A DNA stretch of 64,000 bases from Phycisphaerae bacterium (GTDB taxonomy: Bacteria; Planctomycetota; Phycisphaerae; UBA1845; Fen-1342). A model generated the notes under the pieces. The model was given only the letters and a program-made list of their open reading frames with translations, searched no databases and was not told the DNA's origin. The stretch is from assembly GCA_028279405.1 (NCBI GenBank), contig JANQNU010000036.1, positions 372,001 through 436,000 on the forward strand, read 5' to 3'. The position numbers were made by a program, and so were the translations under genes. This document shows positions 1-11,408 of this stretch, in pieces; within the stretch, counting starts at the first letter, position 1, and every line of letters begins with the position of its first letter.

Positions 1-289
1 GGTCACTGGTAACCGGTTTTGCCCGAGCCGGATCGTCCGCCGGACCGACCCAGACGTTTAGCACGCCGGCGTCCGGCGCCAGGAAGCTGACCCGTTTTCC
101 GTCGGGGCTCACCTGGGCAGCGGCCCGTTCGGGGTTGCCGAAGAGGATCTGGCGCGGGATCAGCGGTTGCGTCGTGTTCATGAGATTCTCGGCGTTCGCG
201 GGTATCGACAAGCCTGTACACCAAGCTGCGGCCAGGTAGACGAGGCCGCGGGCCGGACCGGAGCGCCGGTCCGCTACGTCTGAATTCAT
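1..289 (-). CDS. S9 family peptidase (prolyl oligopeptidase-like), N-terminal fragment
   Basis: Only the first 96 codons are present; the gene runs off the left edge. The frame starts at an ATG preceded by AGGAGAT at good spacing. It begins with a possible export signal (LVYLAAAWCTGLSIPANA) and continues into a segment with the words IPRQILFGNPERAAAQVSPD and NVWV. This is the characteristic opening of the WD40/beta-propeller part of secreted S9 peptidases, which cleave short proline-containing peptides. The propeller blades and the Ser-Asp-His catalytic domain lie outside the window. It is divergent from the MoxR gene. The family call rests on the propeller opening only. Confidence 0.72.
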   Translation of the reverse strand, partial: MNSDVADRRSGPARGLVYLAAAWCTGLSIPANAENLMNTTQPLIPRQILFGNPERAAAQVSPDGKRVSFLAPDAGVLNVWVGPADDPARAKPVTSD

Positions 290-463
290 CCTGATCTCCT
301 TAATCCGGTCGAGATGATGATCGGTCGCGGCCCGGAAAAGTCAAATCCGGCGACCCCCCATTTGTCCGCGATGCCAATGAGAGAGACAACGCTGTCGACG
401 CGAACCTGTCAGAATCGCCGATTGTCACGATCGAACCTCTCGACAGACCTGCCCGCCAGGCCC

Positions 464-473
464 GGGGGGGGGG
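464..473. repeat. G10 homopolymer tract
   Basis: Ten consecutive G on the + strand, about 17 bp upstream of the candidate -35 box of moxR. Long G tracts are prone to slippage in replication and in sequencing. Confidence 0.8.
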
Positions 474-489
474 CGGAGGCCGGCGGTTG

Positions 490-518
490 TTGACAGGCAC
501 GCGGTTTGTGGGTTGTCT
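490..518 (+). promoter_or_regulatory. Candidate sigma-70-like promoter for moxR
   Basis: A perfect TTGACA (490-495) is followed after 17 bp by TTGTCT (513-518), a poor -10 match; GTCTAT at 515-520 is an alternative at 19 bp. It would give a leader of about 70 nt before the chosen ATG at 597. The -35 is strong and the -10 weak. Confidence 0.35.
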
Positions 519-596
519 ATGACGGGGTTGCGTCCGATGATCGTCTTGGATGGTCGCGGGACGGGATCGGTCTTTATTGCAGGCGGAAGGATCAGC

Positions 597-1595
597 ATGG
601 CCGCGACTCATGTGGAAGTGCAGCAGATTGGCGAACTCGTCCGCAGTCAGGCGGAGCATTTCGAGAGGCTCCTGACCGAGATGCGCCGCGTCATCGTTGG
701 GCAGGAGGCGCTACTTCGCAAGCTTCTGATCGGGCTGCTGTCGGACGGGCACATTCTGTTGGAGGGCGTTCCCGGGCTCGCCAAGACGACTGCCGTCGCG
801 ACGTTGGCCCGCGCGATCAAGACCACTTTTCGGCGAATCCAGTTCACGCCCGACCTGCTCCCGGCGGACATCCTCGGAACCCAGATCTTTCAGCCTGCCA
901 CGGCCACATTCAAGGTCAAGCGCGGGCCGGTCTTTGCCAACATCGTGCTCGCGGATGAGATCAACCGAGCACCCGCCAAGGTTCAGAGCGCGATGCTCGA
1001 GGCGATGCAGGAGAGGCAGGTGACGATCGGCGAGGAGACCTTCGCATTGGAGCAGCCGTTCCTGGTGCTCGCGACGCAGAATCCGATCGAGCAGGAGGGC
1101 ACCTACCCGCTCCCGGAGGCGCAGGTCGACCGCTTCATGCTCAAGGTCGTGATCGACTATCCGACGCAGGAAGAGGAGCGACGGATTCTCGATCGGATGG
1201 CCACCGTTCGGCGGGCGCCTGAGATCCAGCCGGTAATCGAGCCCCAGCAGATCCTCGATGCCCGTCGGGTGGTCGACGAGATCTTCATGGACGACAAGGT
1301 CAAGGACTACATCGTCGCGCTCGTGCATGCCACGCGCACGCCGCGCGATCTCGGGCTCGACGTTGCCGACTGGATCGAGTTCGGCGCCTCCCCCCGGGCC
1401 ACGATCTACCTCGCACTTGGAGCGCGGGCAGCGGCGTTCCTGGCCGGTCGCGGCTACGTGACGCCGCAGGACGTGAAGGACATCGCACCCGACGTGCTCC
1501 GTCACCGGGTGATCATCAGCTACGAAGCCGAGGCCATGGAAAAGACCAGCGACGACGTCATACGGCACATCCTGGATCACGTCGAAGTGCCGTAA
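597..1595 (+). CDS. MoxR-family AAA+ ATPase
   Basis: A 332-residue AAA+ protein of the MoxR family, which acts as a chaperone for assembling or activating partner proteins, often VWA-domain proteins. Walker A GVPGLAKT is at about residues 57-64, Walker B IVLADE at about 116-121, and the family sensor-1 region LATQNPIEQEGTYPLPEAQ at about 158-176. The length is typical. The ATG at 597 is chosen because GCGGAAGG lies 6 nt upstream; the frame stays open to 513 but without a ribosome site. The usual partners (DUF58, VWA and membrane proteins) do not follow: the next gene, purF, is convergent only 19 bp away. The gene therefore looks monocistronic here and its target is not evident. Confidence 0.93.
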   Translation: MAATHVEVQQIGELVRSQAEHFERLLTEMRRVIVGQEALLRKLLIGLLSDGHILLEGVPGLAKTTAVATLARAIKTTFRRIQFTPDLLPADILGTQIFQPATATFKVKRGPVFANIVLADEINRAPAKVQSAMLEAMQERQVTIGEETFALEQPFLVLATQNPIEQEGTYPLPEAQVDRFMLKVVIDYPTQEEERRILDRMATVRRAPEIQPVIEPQQILDARRVVDEIFMDDKVKDYIVALVHATRTPRDLGLDVADWIEFGASPRATIYLALGARAAAFLAGRGYVTPQDVKDIAPDVLRHRVIISYEAEAMEKTSDDVIRHILDHVEVP

Positions 1596-1614
1596 TCTGT
1601 CGCCAATACAACGG

Positions 1615-3075
1615 TTATGCCCCGTTCTTGCCGTTGCCGGGCTGCGGTTGCGGCTGCGGTTCGAAGAAGCGCAGCTGATTGCGCTCGAACACGTCCTTCT
1701 GGAACGAGGGGTCGATCGGGATGGGGTACTGACCCGAGAAGCATGCCGTGCAGTAGTGCTCCCGTTTCCCCTGTACACAGGACAGCATTCCATCCTGAGA
1801 CAAATAGGCCAGTGAATCGACACCCAGATACTTACGGATTTCGTCGACCGTGCGTTTGCTGGCGATCAACTCGTCCCGACTGGGAAAATCAATTCCGTAG
1901 TAACAGGGGTGCATGATGGGCGGACTTGCGACCCGCAGGTGAATCTCGCGCGCGCCGGCGCGACGCAAGGCGTCCATTTTCCCACGCGTGGTCGTTCCTC
2001 GGACGACCGAGTCTTCTACCACGACCAGCCGCTTCCCATCGACGCTGCCGCGGATCGGGTTCAGCTTCATGCGGACCGTGAGGTCGCGGATGCTCTGCGA
2101 CGGCTGAATAAACGAACGACCGATGTAGTGATTCGTCGTGAACCCGCGCCCGACCGGGATGCCCGACTCCTCGTGGTACCCGAGCGCTGCGCATCGCGCA
2201 CAGTTGGGAACCGCGATCACCAGGTCGCCTTCGGCCGGTGCTTCGCGCGCCAGCTGTGCGCCGAGTCGACGCCGAACCAGATGCACGTTCTCGCCGAAGA
2301 TGTTGCTCGACGGGTCGGCAAAGTAAATGTGCTCGAAGATGCAATGGGCCCGCCGGCATTGCGGCTCCTCGGCGAACCGTCGCGATCGAAAGCCGTGCTT
2401 CGTGATCGTGACGATCTCGCCGGGCTCGACCTCACGGACGAATTCGGCTCCGATAATGTCGAACGCGCAGGTCTCGCTCGCGACGACGTACGCTCCGTCA
2501 ACAGTACCCAGGGAAAGTGGTCGGTTGCCCGCAGCGTCGCGCACCGCCTCGATCCGGTCCGGGTAGAGCAGCAGCAGGCAGAAGGAGCCGTGCAGCTGTC
2601 GCATGACCGCGGCGAGCGGGTCTGGTTGGTCGGCGAACCGCCGATCGACCAGCATGTGCAGAATCACCTCGGTATCCGAAGTCGTAACGAAGATGCTTCC
2701 GTTGCGTTCGTACTCGGAGCGCGTCGCACTGGCGTTCACCAGGTTGCCGTTGTGGCAGATTGCCACTTCACCGATCGCGCCGGTTACCTTGAACGGCTGA
2801 GTGTTGGTATCAGTCGGTGCGCCCGTCGTTGAGTAACGCGTGTGGCCGATGGCCGTTTCGTTGGCGAGATACTCGAGATCGCCGTCATTGAACGCCTGCG
2901 ACACGAGCCCCTGCCCGGTGCGCCGGCGGATGGTCCGGCCATCCGTGGAGCACATCCCGGCCGCTTCCTGGCCACGATGTTGCTGGGCATAGAGTCCGAG
3001 GTAGGCCATCTGTGCGGCCTGCGGGTGGTGGACGATACCGAACAGGCCACAGTAGTGTCGTACTTCCGGCTGCAT
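1615..3075 (-). CDS. purF: Amidophosphoribosyltransferase
   Basis: Catalyses the first committed step of purine synthesis: PRPP plus glutamine gives phosphoribosylamine. It is 486 residues. An 8-residue propeptide precedes the N-terminal nucleophile Cys9 (HYCGLFGIV), so autoprocessing is expected. The glutaminase (Ntn) domain covers roughly residues 9-235 and the phosphoribosyltransferase domain follows, with the PRPP loop VVVEDSVVRGTTT at 351-363. Cysteines 245, 391, 442 and 445 match the four [4Fe-4S] ligands of Bacillus-type PurF, so this is the iron-sulfur class. The short C-terminal tail is Gln/Pro-rich. The ATG has AGGAG upstream. No other pur gene is adjacent. The PRT region has two extra cysteines (PNCARCAALGY), whose role I cannot judge. 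Confidence 0.96.
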   Translation of the reverse strand: MQPEVRHYCGLFGIVHHPQAAQMAYLGLYAQQHRGQEAAGMCSTDGRTIRRRTGQGLVSQAFNDGDLEYLANETAIGHTRYSTTGAPTDTNTQPFKVTGAIGEVAICHNGNLVNASATRSEYERNGSIFVTTSDTEVILHMLVDRRFADQPDPLAAVMRQLHGSFCLLLLYPDRIEAVRDAAGNRPLSLGTVDGAYVVASETCAFDIIGAEFVREVEPGEIVTITKHGFRSRRFAEEPQCRRAHCIFEHIYFADPSSNIFGENVHLVRRRLGAQLAREAPAEGDLVIAVPNCARCAALGYHEESGIPVGRGFTTNHYIGRSFIQPSQSIRDLTVRMKLNPIRGSVDGKRLVVVEDSVVRGTTTRGKMDALRRAGAREIHLRVASPPIMHPCYYGIDFPSRDELIASKRTVDEIRKYLGVDSLAYLSQDGMLSCVQGKREHYCTACFSGQYPIPIDPSFQKDVFERNQLRFFEPQPQPQPGNGKNGA

Positions 3076-3113
3076 GGGACTCCTGCAATTGTCTCGCCGG
3101 TCAGTGGACCGAC

Positions 3114-3142
3114 ACCATACTCTAGCATACCACGTTTTTCAA
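3114..3142 (-). promoter_or_regulatory. Candidate promoter of purF
   Basis: On the minus strand TTGAAA (3142-3137) is separated by exactly 17 bp from TATGGT (3119-3114). Transcription would begin about 30 nt before the purF ATG at 3075. No purine-responsive element was recognised in this short leader. Confidence 0.5.
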
Positions 3143-3267
3143 AGAACGCCCGCCGCACACCCGCCACTCGCGGACCCGTCACCGTCCGCGCACGGGACGG
3201 GGCCCATTGACCCGCGGGCCGATGACCCGATAATGCGGCCTTGCGATCCCTTCAAGCGAGGACCTGC

Positions 3268-6200
3268 GTGCATCAAAGCAACTCAACGCGATTGCGGCGA
3301 ACACTGCCCCTCGAGCCCGCCTGTGCCGTCCGCACGACCCTCGGGCGGCCCGTATGGTTCCTGGTGGCTGCAATTCTGATCGGGATGCCGATCGGGGTGG
3401 CGCGCGCTCAGGACATTGCGAACGCGGCCACACCACTCGTACCGGAGATGATCAGCGATAGCGACGTCGAGATCAGCGGTCGCTACGTTCGGCAATTCCG
3501 TGAGGATGACGGTACGTTCGTTCTGGTCGTGGAGGGCGCGTTTCGGCTGGACTTTGCCCGGAAGAGGCTCGCCGCGGACAACGGCGTGGTTTGGCTGACG
3601 CCGCGACATGACGAGGCATCTGATCGTCGTTACTTCGAACTGGTGGTCTATCTGACCGGGAACGCCGAGATCGTGGAGCCCGGAGGGACGACCACGGTTG
3701 ACGAGGTGTTGCTGGTCAGCCGATTGCGAAGCGCCGGGCGGGTCACGAAGTCGCACGACGCCCACGACTCGAGCCCAAAGGCCCGCAACGCGCCGCTTTA
3801 CCGGCAGGCGTGGGAGGATCGTCTGCTCATCGAGGATGGTGTTCCGCCGGATGAGCCGATCGCGGCGGTGGCTCGCCCTCGGGCGCCGCGCGTGGCGCGT
3901 CCGCCCAGCGTCGTACGCTACGAAGTCGAGCGATTCGAGCCGGCCAGCACGCCACCAACGCCGAGTGCGCCGAACGGCGAGCGGGTTTACGTTGCCACCG
4001 ACGGCGTCTATTTCTCCCAGGCCGGCGGGCCGAAACAGCCGCTCCTGGAGATTCGCGCACGATCGGCGGTGGTCTTTCCCGTCCCGAACTTCAGTCAACG
4101 CCTGCTCGACGATAGCAACGACGACGCTGGGCAGGGGGGAGAGTCGGCTGCTATTGACCAGCCATCGGCGACACCGGCTGGATCGCCGGGGAGCATGCAG
4201 CCGGTGGACGGCGCGCCGTCGTCGGCGATTGCCACGGCTGATTCCGCACCACGGCCGCCCGCGCCCGCGCCGTCGGGGCCGCTGGCGGTCGGTCCGATCC
4301 AGGGGCGGATTCGCGCGGTCTATCTCGAAGGCGACGTCCAATTGTCATTAGGGGACCGATTCATCCGCGCCAGTCGGTTGTACTACGACTTTGAGCTGCA
4401 GCGCGCGGTGATACTGGACGGTGTGTTCCGCACCGATGTCCCCGATCGTCAGGTCCCCCTGTACGTTCGCGCTGATGAGATCCGGCAGCTATCCGCGACC
4501 GAATTCTCCGCCGAGAACGCCCGGATCACGACCAGCGAATTTTTCACGCCCCATTACCACGTCGGCGTCGAGCAGCTCTATCTCCGTGACGTCACCGCCC
4601 GTGACACCGGCGGTCGAGCAATCGCGCCAGTGGCCGGCGAGTACGAGATGAAGAACGCCACACTCAACGTGGGCGGCAACCCGGTACTCTTCTGGCCCTA
4701 CGCGAAGGGGCGATTGGAGGATAGCGAGACGTTGATCAAGAGCGTCCGCGTGGGCCAGGATGGTGACTTCGGGACCATCGTCCAGACCGACTGGCACCTC
4801 TTCAACCTGCTCGGCGTCACGCCGCCGCCCGGATATGACGCCACGTTGCGACTCGATTACTTTTCCGACCGCGGGCCGGCGGTCGGAATCGATGCCGACT
4901 ACGAGACCGACGATCGATACGGGCTGTTGCGGACCTACCTCATCAGCGACCGCGGCGTCGATACCCAACTCGGCCCACTTCGGCGCCAGGCCTGGGAGCC
5001 GTCTTCCGACACCCGCGGTCGGGCCCTCTGGCGACATCGCGAATACCTGCCCGGCGATTGGCAACTGACACTCGAAGCGAGCTACATCAGTGACCCCAAT
5101 TTCCTCGAGATCTACGATCGCTCCGAGTTCAACGAGGGCAAGGAACAGGAAACGGTCTTCTTCCTGAAGCGCGCACGCGGCACGGAAGCGATCACGTTCC
5201 TAGCCAACTGGCGATTGCTCGACTTCGTCACGCAGACCGAGCACCTGCCGGACCTCGTGTACCGGCGCATCGGGGACACGCTCGACAACACGCCGCTGGT
5301 CTTCTACCACGAATCCCGCCTCGGCGTGGTGCGGTATCGGCCGGACGACCGCTTCGTCTTCGACGATCGCCCTTTCTCCAACCTCGGGCTGACTGATTCG
5401 ACGGCGCGGGTCGACGTTCGTGAAGAAGTAGAGGCGCCGATCAAGCTCGGCTGGATCAACCTCGTGCCGTTCGCCACCGGGCGCGGGACGTACTGGGACG
5501 GGATGGATCTTCACGACGGCGGACTCTGGCGCGGCTTCGGCGCCTACGGCGTGCGTGGCAGTTCCCAGTTCTGGCGGATTTACCCCGACGTGCAGTCGGA
5601 TTTGTGGGATTTGAACGGGATTCGGCACATCGTCAATCCCTACTTCGTGGCCTGGTTCGCGCACAGCAACGTCCGCAGCGACCGTATCACGCCGTTCGAC
5701 GAAGGAATCGAAACGATCGATGACTTCTACGGCGGCAAGCTCGGTGTCCGTCAGATCTGGCAGACCAAGCGCGGCGGCCTCGAGAACGCCCACACCGTTG
5801 ACTGGCTTACCGTCGATCTCGAACTCGGCGCCTTCACCGACGCGCAAGCAAACGAAATCTCAAACGGCTACGTCAACGAGTTTCGGCCTGAAGACAGCCG
5901 GTCGCGCAACTATATTGCTGGCGACGTTGCTTGGCGGGCGGGCGACACGACGACGATTCTCTACGATTTCAACTTCGACATGAGCGACCGCAGCTACGAT
6001 CGCCACAGCGTCGCGCTCGCCGTCGAACGCAACCCGCGCTTCGCGTACATCCTCGGCGCCCGTTATGCCGGCGACATCGATATGAACCTGGTCGGCGGCG
6101 GCTGGAACTATCGGCTGAACGAAAAGCACATCACCGCGTTCCGCTTGTGGCACGATATCGGGCGCGGCGACCTGGGCGAGGTGGCGTTTGCGTACATCCG

Positions 6201-6360
6201 TCGGCTGCCACGCTGGTATGCCGGCCTGTCGTTCGAGTGGGACAACGTCGACAACGACTTCAGCGTCAGCTTCAGCCTCTGGCCAGAGGGCATCCCGGAA
6301 TGGGCCCTCGGCTCCCGCCGCTTCAACGACCTCGCAAACTCGATCGGTCTGCGACCGTGA
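3268..6360 (+). CDS. LptD-like outer-membrane LPS-assembly protein (OstA family)
   Basis: A large (about 1030 aa) exported protein resembling LptD, the beta-barrel that inserts lipopolysaccharide into the outer leaflet. A signal peptide (PVWFLVAAILIGMPIGVARA) is followed by an OstA/LptA-like beta segment at about residues 45-160, a Pro/Ala-rich low-complexity linker at about 270-340, and a second OstA-like segment (GRIRAVYLEGDVQLSLGDRF). A stretch with GNPVLFWPYAKG then corresponds to the LptD signature NAT..G.PV..LPY, and the rest is an aromatic-rich C-terminal barrel. I chose the GTG at 3268 because GAGG lies 6 nt upstream; a TTG at 3241 is possible. The duplicated OstA region and linker are longer than in proteobacterial LptD. 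No lptE or surA is next to it. Confidence 0.8.
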   Translation: MHQSNSTRLRRTLPLEPACAVRTTLGRPVWFLVAAILIGMPIGVARAQDIANAATPLVPEMISDSDVEISGRYVRQFREDDGTFVLVVEGAFRLDFARKRLAADNGVVWLTPRHDEASDRRYFELVVYLTGNAEIVEPGGTTTVDEVLLVSRLRSAGRVTKSHDAHDSSPKARNAPLYRQAWEDRLLIEDGVPPDEPIAAVARPRAPRVARPPSVVRYEVERFEPASTPPTPSAPNGERVYVATDGVYFSQAGGPKQPLLEIRARSAVVFPVPNFSQRLLDDSNDDAGQGGESAAIDQPSATPAGSPGSMQPVDGAPSSAIATADSAPRPPAPAPSGPLAVGPIQGRIRAVYLEGDVQLSLGDRFIRASRLYYDFELQRAVILDGVFRTDVPDRQVPLYVRADEIRQLSATEFSAENARITTSEFFTPHYHVGVEQLYLRDVTARDTGGRAIAPVAGEYEMKNATLNVGGNPVLFWPYAKGRLEDSETLIKSVRVGQDGDFGTIVQTDWHLFNLLGVTPPPGYDATLRLDYFSDRGPAVGIDADYETDDRYGLLRTYLISDRGVDTQLGPLRRQAWEPSSDTRGRALWRHREYLPGDWQLTLEASYISDPNFLEIYDRSEFNEGKEQETVFFLKRARGTEAITFLANWRLLDFVTQTEHLPDLVYRRIGDTLDNTPLVFYHESRLGVVRYRPDDRFVFDDRPFSNLGLTDSTARVDVREEVEAPIKLGWINLVPFATGRGTYWDGMDLHDGGLWRGFGAYGVRGSSQFWRIYPDVQSDLWDLNGIRHIVNPYFVAWFAHSNVRSDRITPFDEGIETIDDFYGGKLGVRQIWQTKRGGLENAHTVDWLTVDLELGAFTDAQANEISNGYVNEFRPEDSRSRNYIAGDVAWRAGDTTTILYDFNFDMSDRSYDRHSVALAVERNPRFAYILGARYAGDIDMNLVGGGWNYRLNEKHITAFRLWHDIGRGDLGEVAFAYIRRLPRWYAGLSFEWDNVDNDFSVSFSLWPEGIPEWALGSRRFNDLANSIGLRP

Positions 6361-6535
6361 GATCGTGGATTGCGTGCGCTACAAACGCATCGCCAGCGAC
6401 AGGTCCGCCACGAATGCACCGGCGAGCCAGCTTTCATCTTCAAGCGATGCGCGCTGGCCCGCGTCGGCTGGGCGACGAACTTCGGAGAAGGTCTTTTTGT
6501 CCAATCGCCTTGTACCAGCGTGCGTGTGATCCTGG

Positions 6536-8752
6536 CTACTTGAACGCGCCGATCGATAGACGATCATGCGGCTGGTACACCGTGCCGGCAAAATCATGGC
6601 GAATTGTGCCGTAGTTCGCGCCGCGAAAGCCCCCAGTCGCGAAGTCGTTCTCGAATTCTTCGTACACGTTGTCAGGACCATCCGGATCCCACGTTCCAAC
6701 GCCGACACACGGACTCGAAAATGAGTCCAGTCGATAGTCGTAGCGGCGCGCGTTGATAAACTGCGGCTTCCGGTCAACGTTGAACTCGCAGAATCTACCG
6801 CCACCCAGCAAGCCCTGTACGCCCTGGAACAGGTCCATGGAGGACTCGTACGAATCGCTGAGCTCTGCAGGGAACTGGAAATAGATGTTGCCAAAATGAC
6901 AGTTATCGTCCATCTGGCAACGACTGTTGGAGATCATCTCCTGTCGACAGATCCTGATGTGATTGGCCACATTCCATTCACCGGTTTCCCAGGCATCTGC
7001 GAAGATGTTGTTCCTTAGATCCAATGGGCTATTCGCGTCCGCTATCTCGGTCGGCATGCACCCATGATCCACGCCCTTCTTGAAGCGATGGAACGTATTG
7101 TTCCAGATCTTCGTTTCCTGCATGGCGCCGACGTTGATACAGGTTCCGAAGTTGTTGGAGCGATCATCGAAACTGTGGATGTCGTGAAACAGGTTTCCGA
7201 CGATCCGGATACGTCGCTCATCACTAAGCGGGAAATCGTGCAGGCCTTCCGGAATGTTGTTCGTTATGCTGATGCCGCGGTGTGCGTCATAGATCTCGTT
7301 GAACAGGATCCACAACGCATCACTGTAGTAGTTGTCCGCCGTATCTGGCACGACTTCGGGCCCGATCGCATCGGGATTGTGAATCGGAATCGCATCGCCC
7401 GCGCTCGATGTGCTGCGCCGGAATCGGTACATCCAGTTTTGCGAGACGACTCCGCGCTTCACCATTTTGATGTCGATAGCATTTTCCCGGCAATGGTGAA
7501 AGTGATTACGTCCGATGTAAATGTCCGCCGATGGTGCCTGATAATCGAGAGCATTGTTCCGTGTCATCGCAGCCGCATCACCCTGGACATGGTGGATGTG
7601 TGAATCCAGCAGCCATCCATAACGGCTGTTGGCGGCAAAGTGCACCCCACCCAGATCGTAGATCTCGGTGGAGTGGATGTTGCCGAAATCATGCACGGCG
7701 ATGTCGTACGCGACCACGAACTGGCTGAGATCGGTGCTGTTGTTGGGTGACACCACTTCGTTGACGTGGGTGACGCCGACGAATATCGCGACGCCTCCAC
7801 CCGAGACATCAGCCGGGTAATCGTGAAAATGGCAATGCCGTATAGCGATATGGTCAAACGTCTCCCAGGCGTTCCCGTGTTTTTCTTCCGCTACAAAGAT
7901 GATATGCCGAAACTCGGGTGCTGCCGGGTCGACGCCACTGCAGTCAAAGTCGATATTCTCGACGATGACGTAGTTGGCGTTGATATCGAACGCTTGTCGA
8001 ACAATGGGTTTGCTGCCTGGATCGGCTCCGCGGAAATAGACAGGTTTCGTCCCCGTCACACCGTTGACGCGAATCGTCAGTGGTGCCATCGTCGTGCTCA
8101 TCACCCCGTGTATTTCGACGATGCTACCGGCATCCACGACCGCGGGAATCGTCTTACGCGGGCGCTGCGGAGTTCCGTATACGTTGTTTCCCGAATCGTC
8201 CCCGTTGGTCAGATCGACGTAGTGCGTGTACGGGTCGCCTGCCGGAGTTGTCGGATACTGCCGTGGAATGCCCCCATTGAAGGAATAGGTGTGGTTTGGA
8301 TCCAAATACATGCGATGCGAATCCAGAATTCCGAACGGTGGTGCCGGGATCCCGAATGGCGGATCATAATCGTCTCGGATACTGATGCGGATCCTGCCTG
8401 AATCGACTTCTCCTGAGTTTCGATCCAGAACTTCAAATGCGAAACTGTCCGAGTCGACCGGATTTCTATCGGTATGGACGTACCATAGGTTGGGAGGGGT
8501 CCCGTACAGCCGGCCATGGTCCGGCACGTCCGTAATCGTCCAGTGGAAGTCGTCCGGGTCGGTCGGTTCGCGATCGGTTCCCATCAGTGTTGCCGATGCG
8601 TAGCGAATGGCGCGCAATCCGATGAAGCGCTGTCGCTTCCGCAGCACGTCGTACGAGTCGTCATAGGCGACCATCTCGGCGATGGCGCAGCTCGTTGATA
8701 CAAAGGCAACTAAGGCGAACGCAATCAAGTGCCGTGTTGGATGACGTGTCAT
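6536..8752 (-). CDS. Secreted right-handed beta-helix protein
   Basis: A 738-residue exported protein. After a signal peptide (IAFALVAFVSTSCAIA) comes a region resembling a cadherin/Ig-like module (DSFAFEVLDRNSGEVDSGRI), then a long parallel beta-helix domain rich in short Asn/Asp/His-containing turns (IVENIDFDCSG, IAIRHCHFHDY, IWNNTFHRF, IRIVGNLFHDI). Such folds are typical of polysaccharide lyases and of adhesion or surface proteins; I see no motif that fixes an activity. The ATG at 8752 is decided by a perfect AAGGAGGA at 5-nt spacing. Base composition is clearly lower in GC (about 50-55% in places) than the neighbours, which may reflect transfer or the Asn/Ile-rich fold. It converges with the LptD-like gene. 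Confidence 0.78.
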   Translation of the reverse strand: MTRHPTRHLIAFALVAFVSTSCAIAEMVAYDDSYDVLRKRQRFIGLRAIRYASATLMGTDREPTDPDDFHWTITDVPDHGRLYGTPPNLWYVHTDRNPVDSDSFAFEVLDRNSGEVDSGRIRISIRDDYDPPFGIPAPPFGILDSHRMYLDPNHTYSFNGGIPRQYPTTPAGDPYTHYVDLTNGDDSGNNVYGTPQRPRKTIPAVVDAGSIVEIHGVMSTTMAPLTIRVNGVTGTKPVYFRGADPGSKPIVRQAFDINANYVIVENIDFDCSGVDPAAPEFRHIIFVAEEKHGNAWETFDHIAIRHCHFHDYPADVSGGGVAIFVGVTHVNEVVSPNNSTDLSQFVVAYDIAVHDFGNIHSTEIYDLGGVHFAANSRYGWLLDSHIHHVQGDAAAMTRNNALDYQAPSADIYIGRNHFHHCRENAIDIKMVKRGVVSQNWMYRFRRSTSSAGDAIPIHNPDAIGPEVVPDTADNYYSDALWILFNEIYDAHRGISITNNIPEGLHDFPLSDERRIRIVGNLFHDIHSFDDRSNNFGTCINVGAMQETKIWNNTFHRFKKGVDHGCMPTEIADANSPLDLRNNIFADAWETGEWNVANHIRICRQEMISNSRCQMDDNCHFGNIYFQFPAELSDSYESSMDLFQGVQGLLGGGRFCEFNVDRKPQFINARRYDYRLDSFSSPCVGVGTWDPDGPDNVYEEFENDFATGGFRGANYGTIRHDFAGTVYQPHDRLSIGAFK

Positions 8753-9138
8753 GAAGTTCCTCCTTCCAGGAGCGCGTGATTCCCACCGTGAGCCTGCAGC
8801 GCGTGCAATGACAAGTCTCATGCAAATCGCACCGAGGGGCGAATCCAAAGGAAATCAGCGCATGACACACGCCGACGATGGCAGTGCACGCGTGCCCCCT
8901 TGGCCTACGGCCTCCGTGAGTCGCGACGTCGCGCCTTCTTCACCTGTATTGACCGGTGGGTCCCCGAATCTCGTGCCTCTGCTGATTTTTCCTTGAAGCG
9001 GATGGCGTTCCGGGGTCGTGCGGTGTGTAAGCTCGACGACAATGCGCACGAGCCCTTCTTGCGGAGCACGTGTGATTCGGGTGGGCAATCTGTGTCGGAC
9101 CAGTCAGGATGGGCGGCGTTTCGCCTGCCTCGTCCCGC
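8753..9138. other. Intergenic region between beta-helix gene and prkA
   Basis: About 386 bp upstream of the beta-helix gene and downstream of prkA. It carries the strong AAGGAGGA of the beta-helix gene at its left end. I see no convincing small gene, no terminator with a U-tract and no clear promoter. Confidence 0.4.
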
Positions 9139-11199
<2,061 letters not shown>

Positions 11200-11296
11200 C
11201 TGCGTTGGCCTCCGTGCGAGCACACGCGTCTAGGCGGTATCGGTCGAATCCGTTGCACAGGGGCGCCCGACAAATCATCGTCGGACACACCAGATG

Positions 11297-11325
11297 ATGC
11301 TAGGACGGTCGATTTTGCGAGTCAA
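11297..11325 (-). promoter_or_regulatory. Candidate promoter of prkA
   Basis: Minus strand: TTGACT (11325-11320), 17-bp spacer, TAGCAT (11302-11297). It would give a leader of about 90 nt before the prkA start. Confidence 0.45.
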
Positions 11326-11408
11326 CGCGTGGAGACCGTCCGCCTTCTTCGTACCATTATCGACACCCTGCGGAAGAATTGTTGGTGTTAATCCGAGAAT
11401 TCGCGAAT

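Larger units (their letters stand above)
290..596. other. Intergenic region between S9 peptidase and moxR
   Basis: About 307 bp between divergent genes. It holds the Shine-Dalgarno of the S9 peptidase, a run of ten G at 464-473, and a candidate promoter for moxR at 490-518. I see no small gene with a convincing ribosome binding site. Confidence 0.5.

Noticed and set aside
6536-8752. Lipoprotein call for the beta-helix protein at 6.5 kb
   Set aside because: VSTSC in the signal region lacks a good residue at -3 and the signal peptide continues to CAIA before a typical SPase I site, so a soluble exported protein is more likely.
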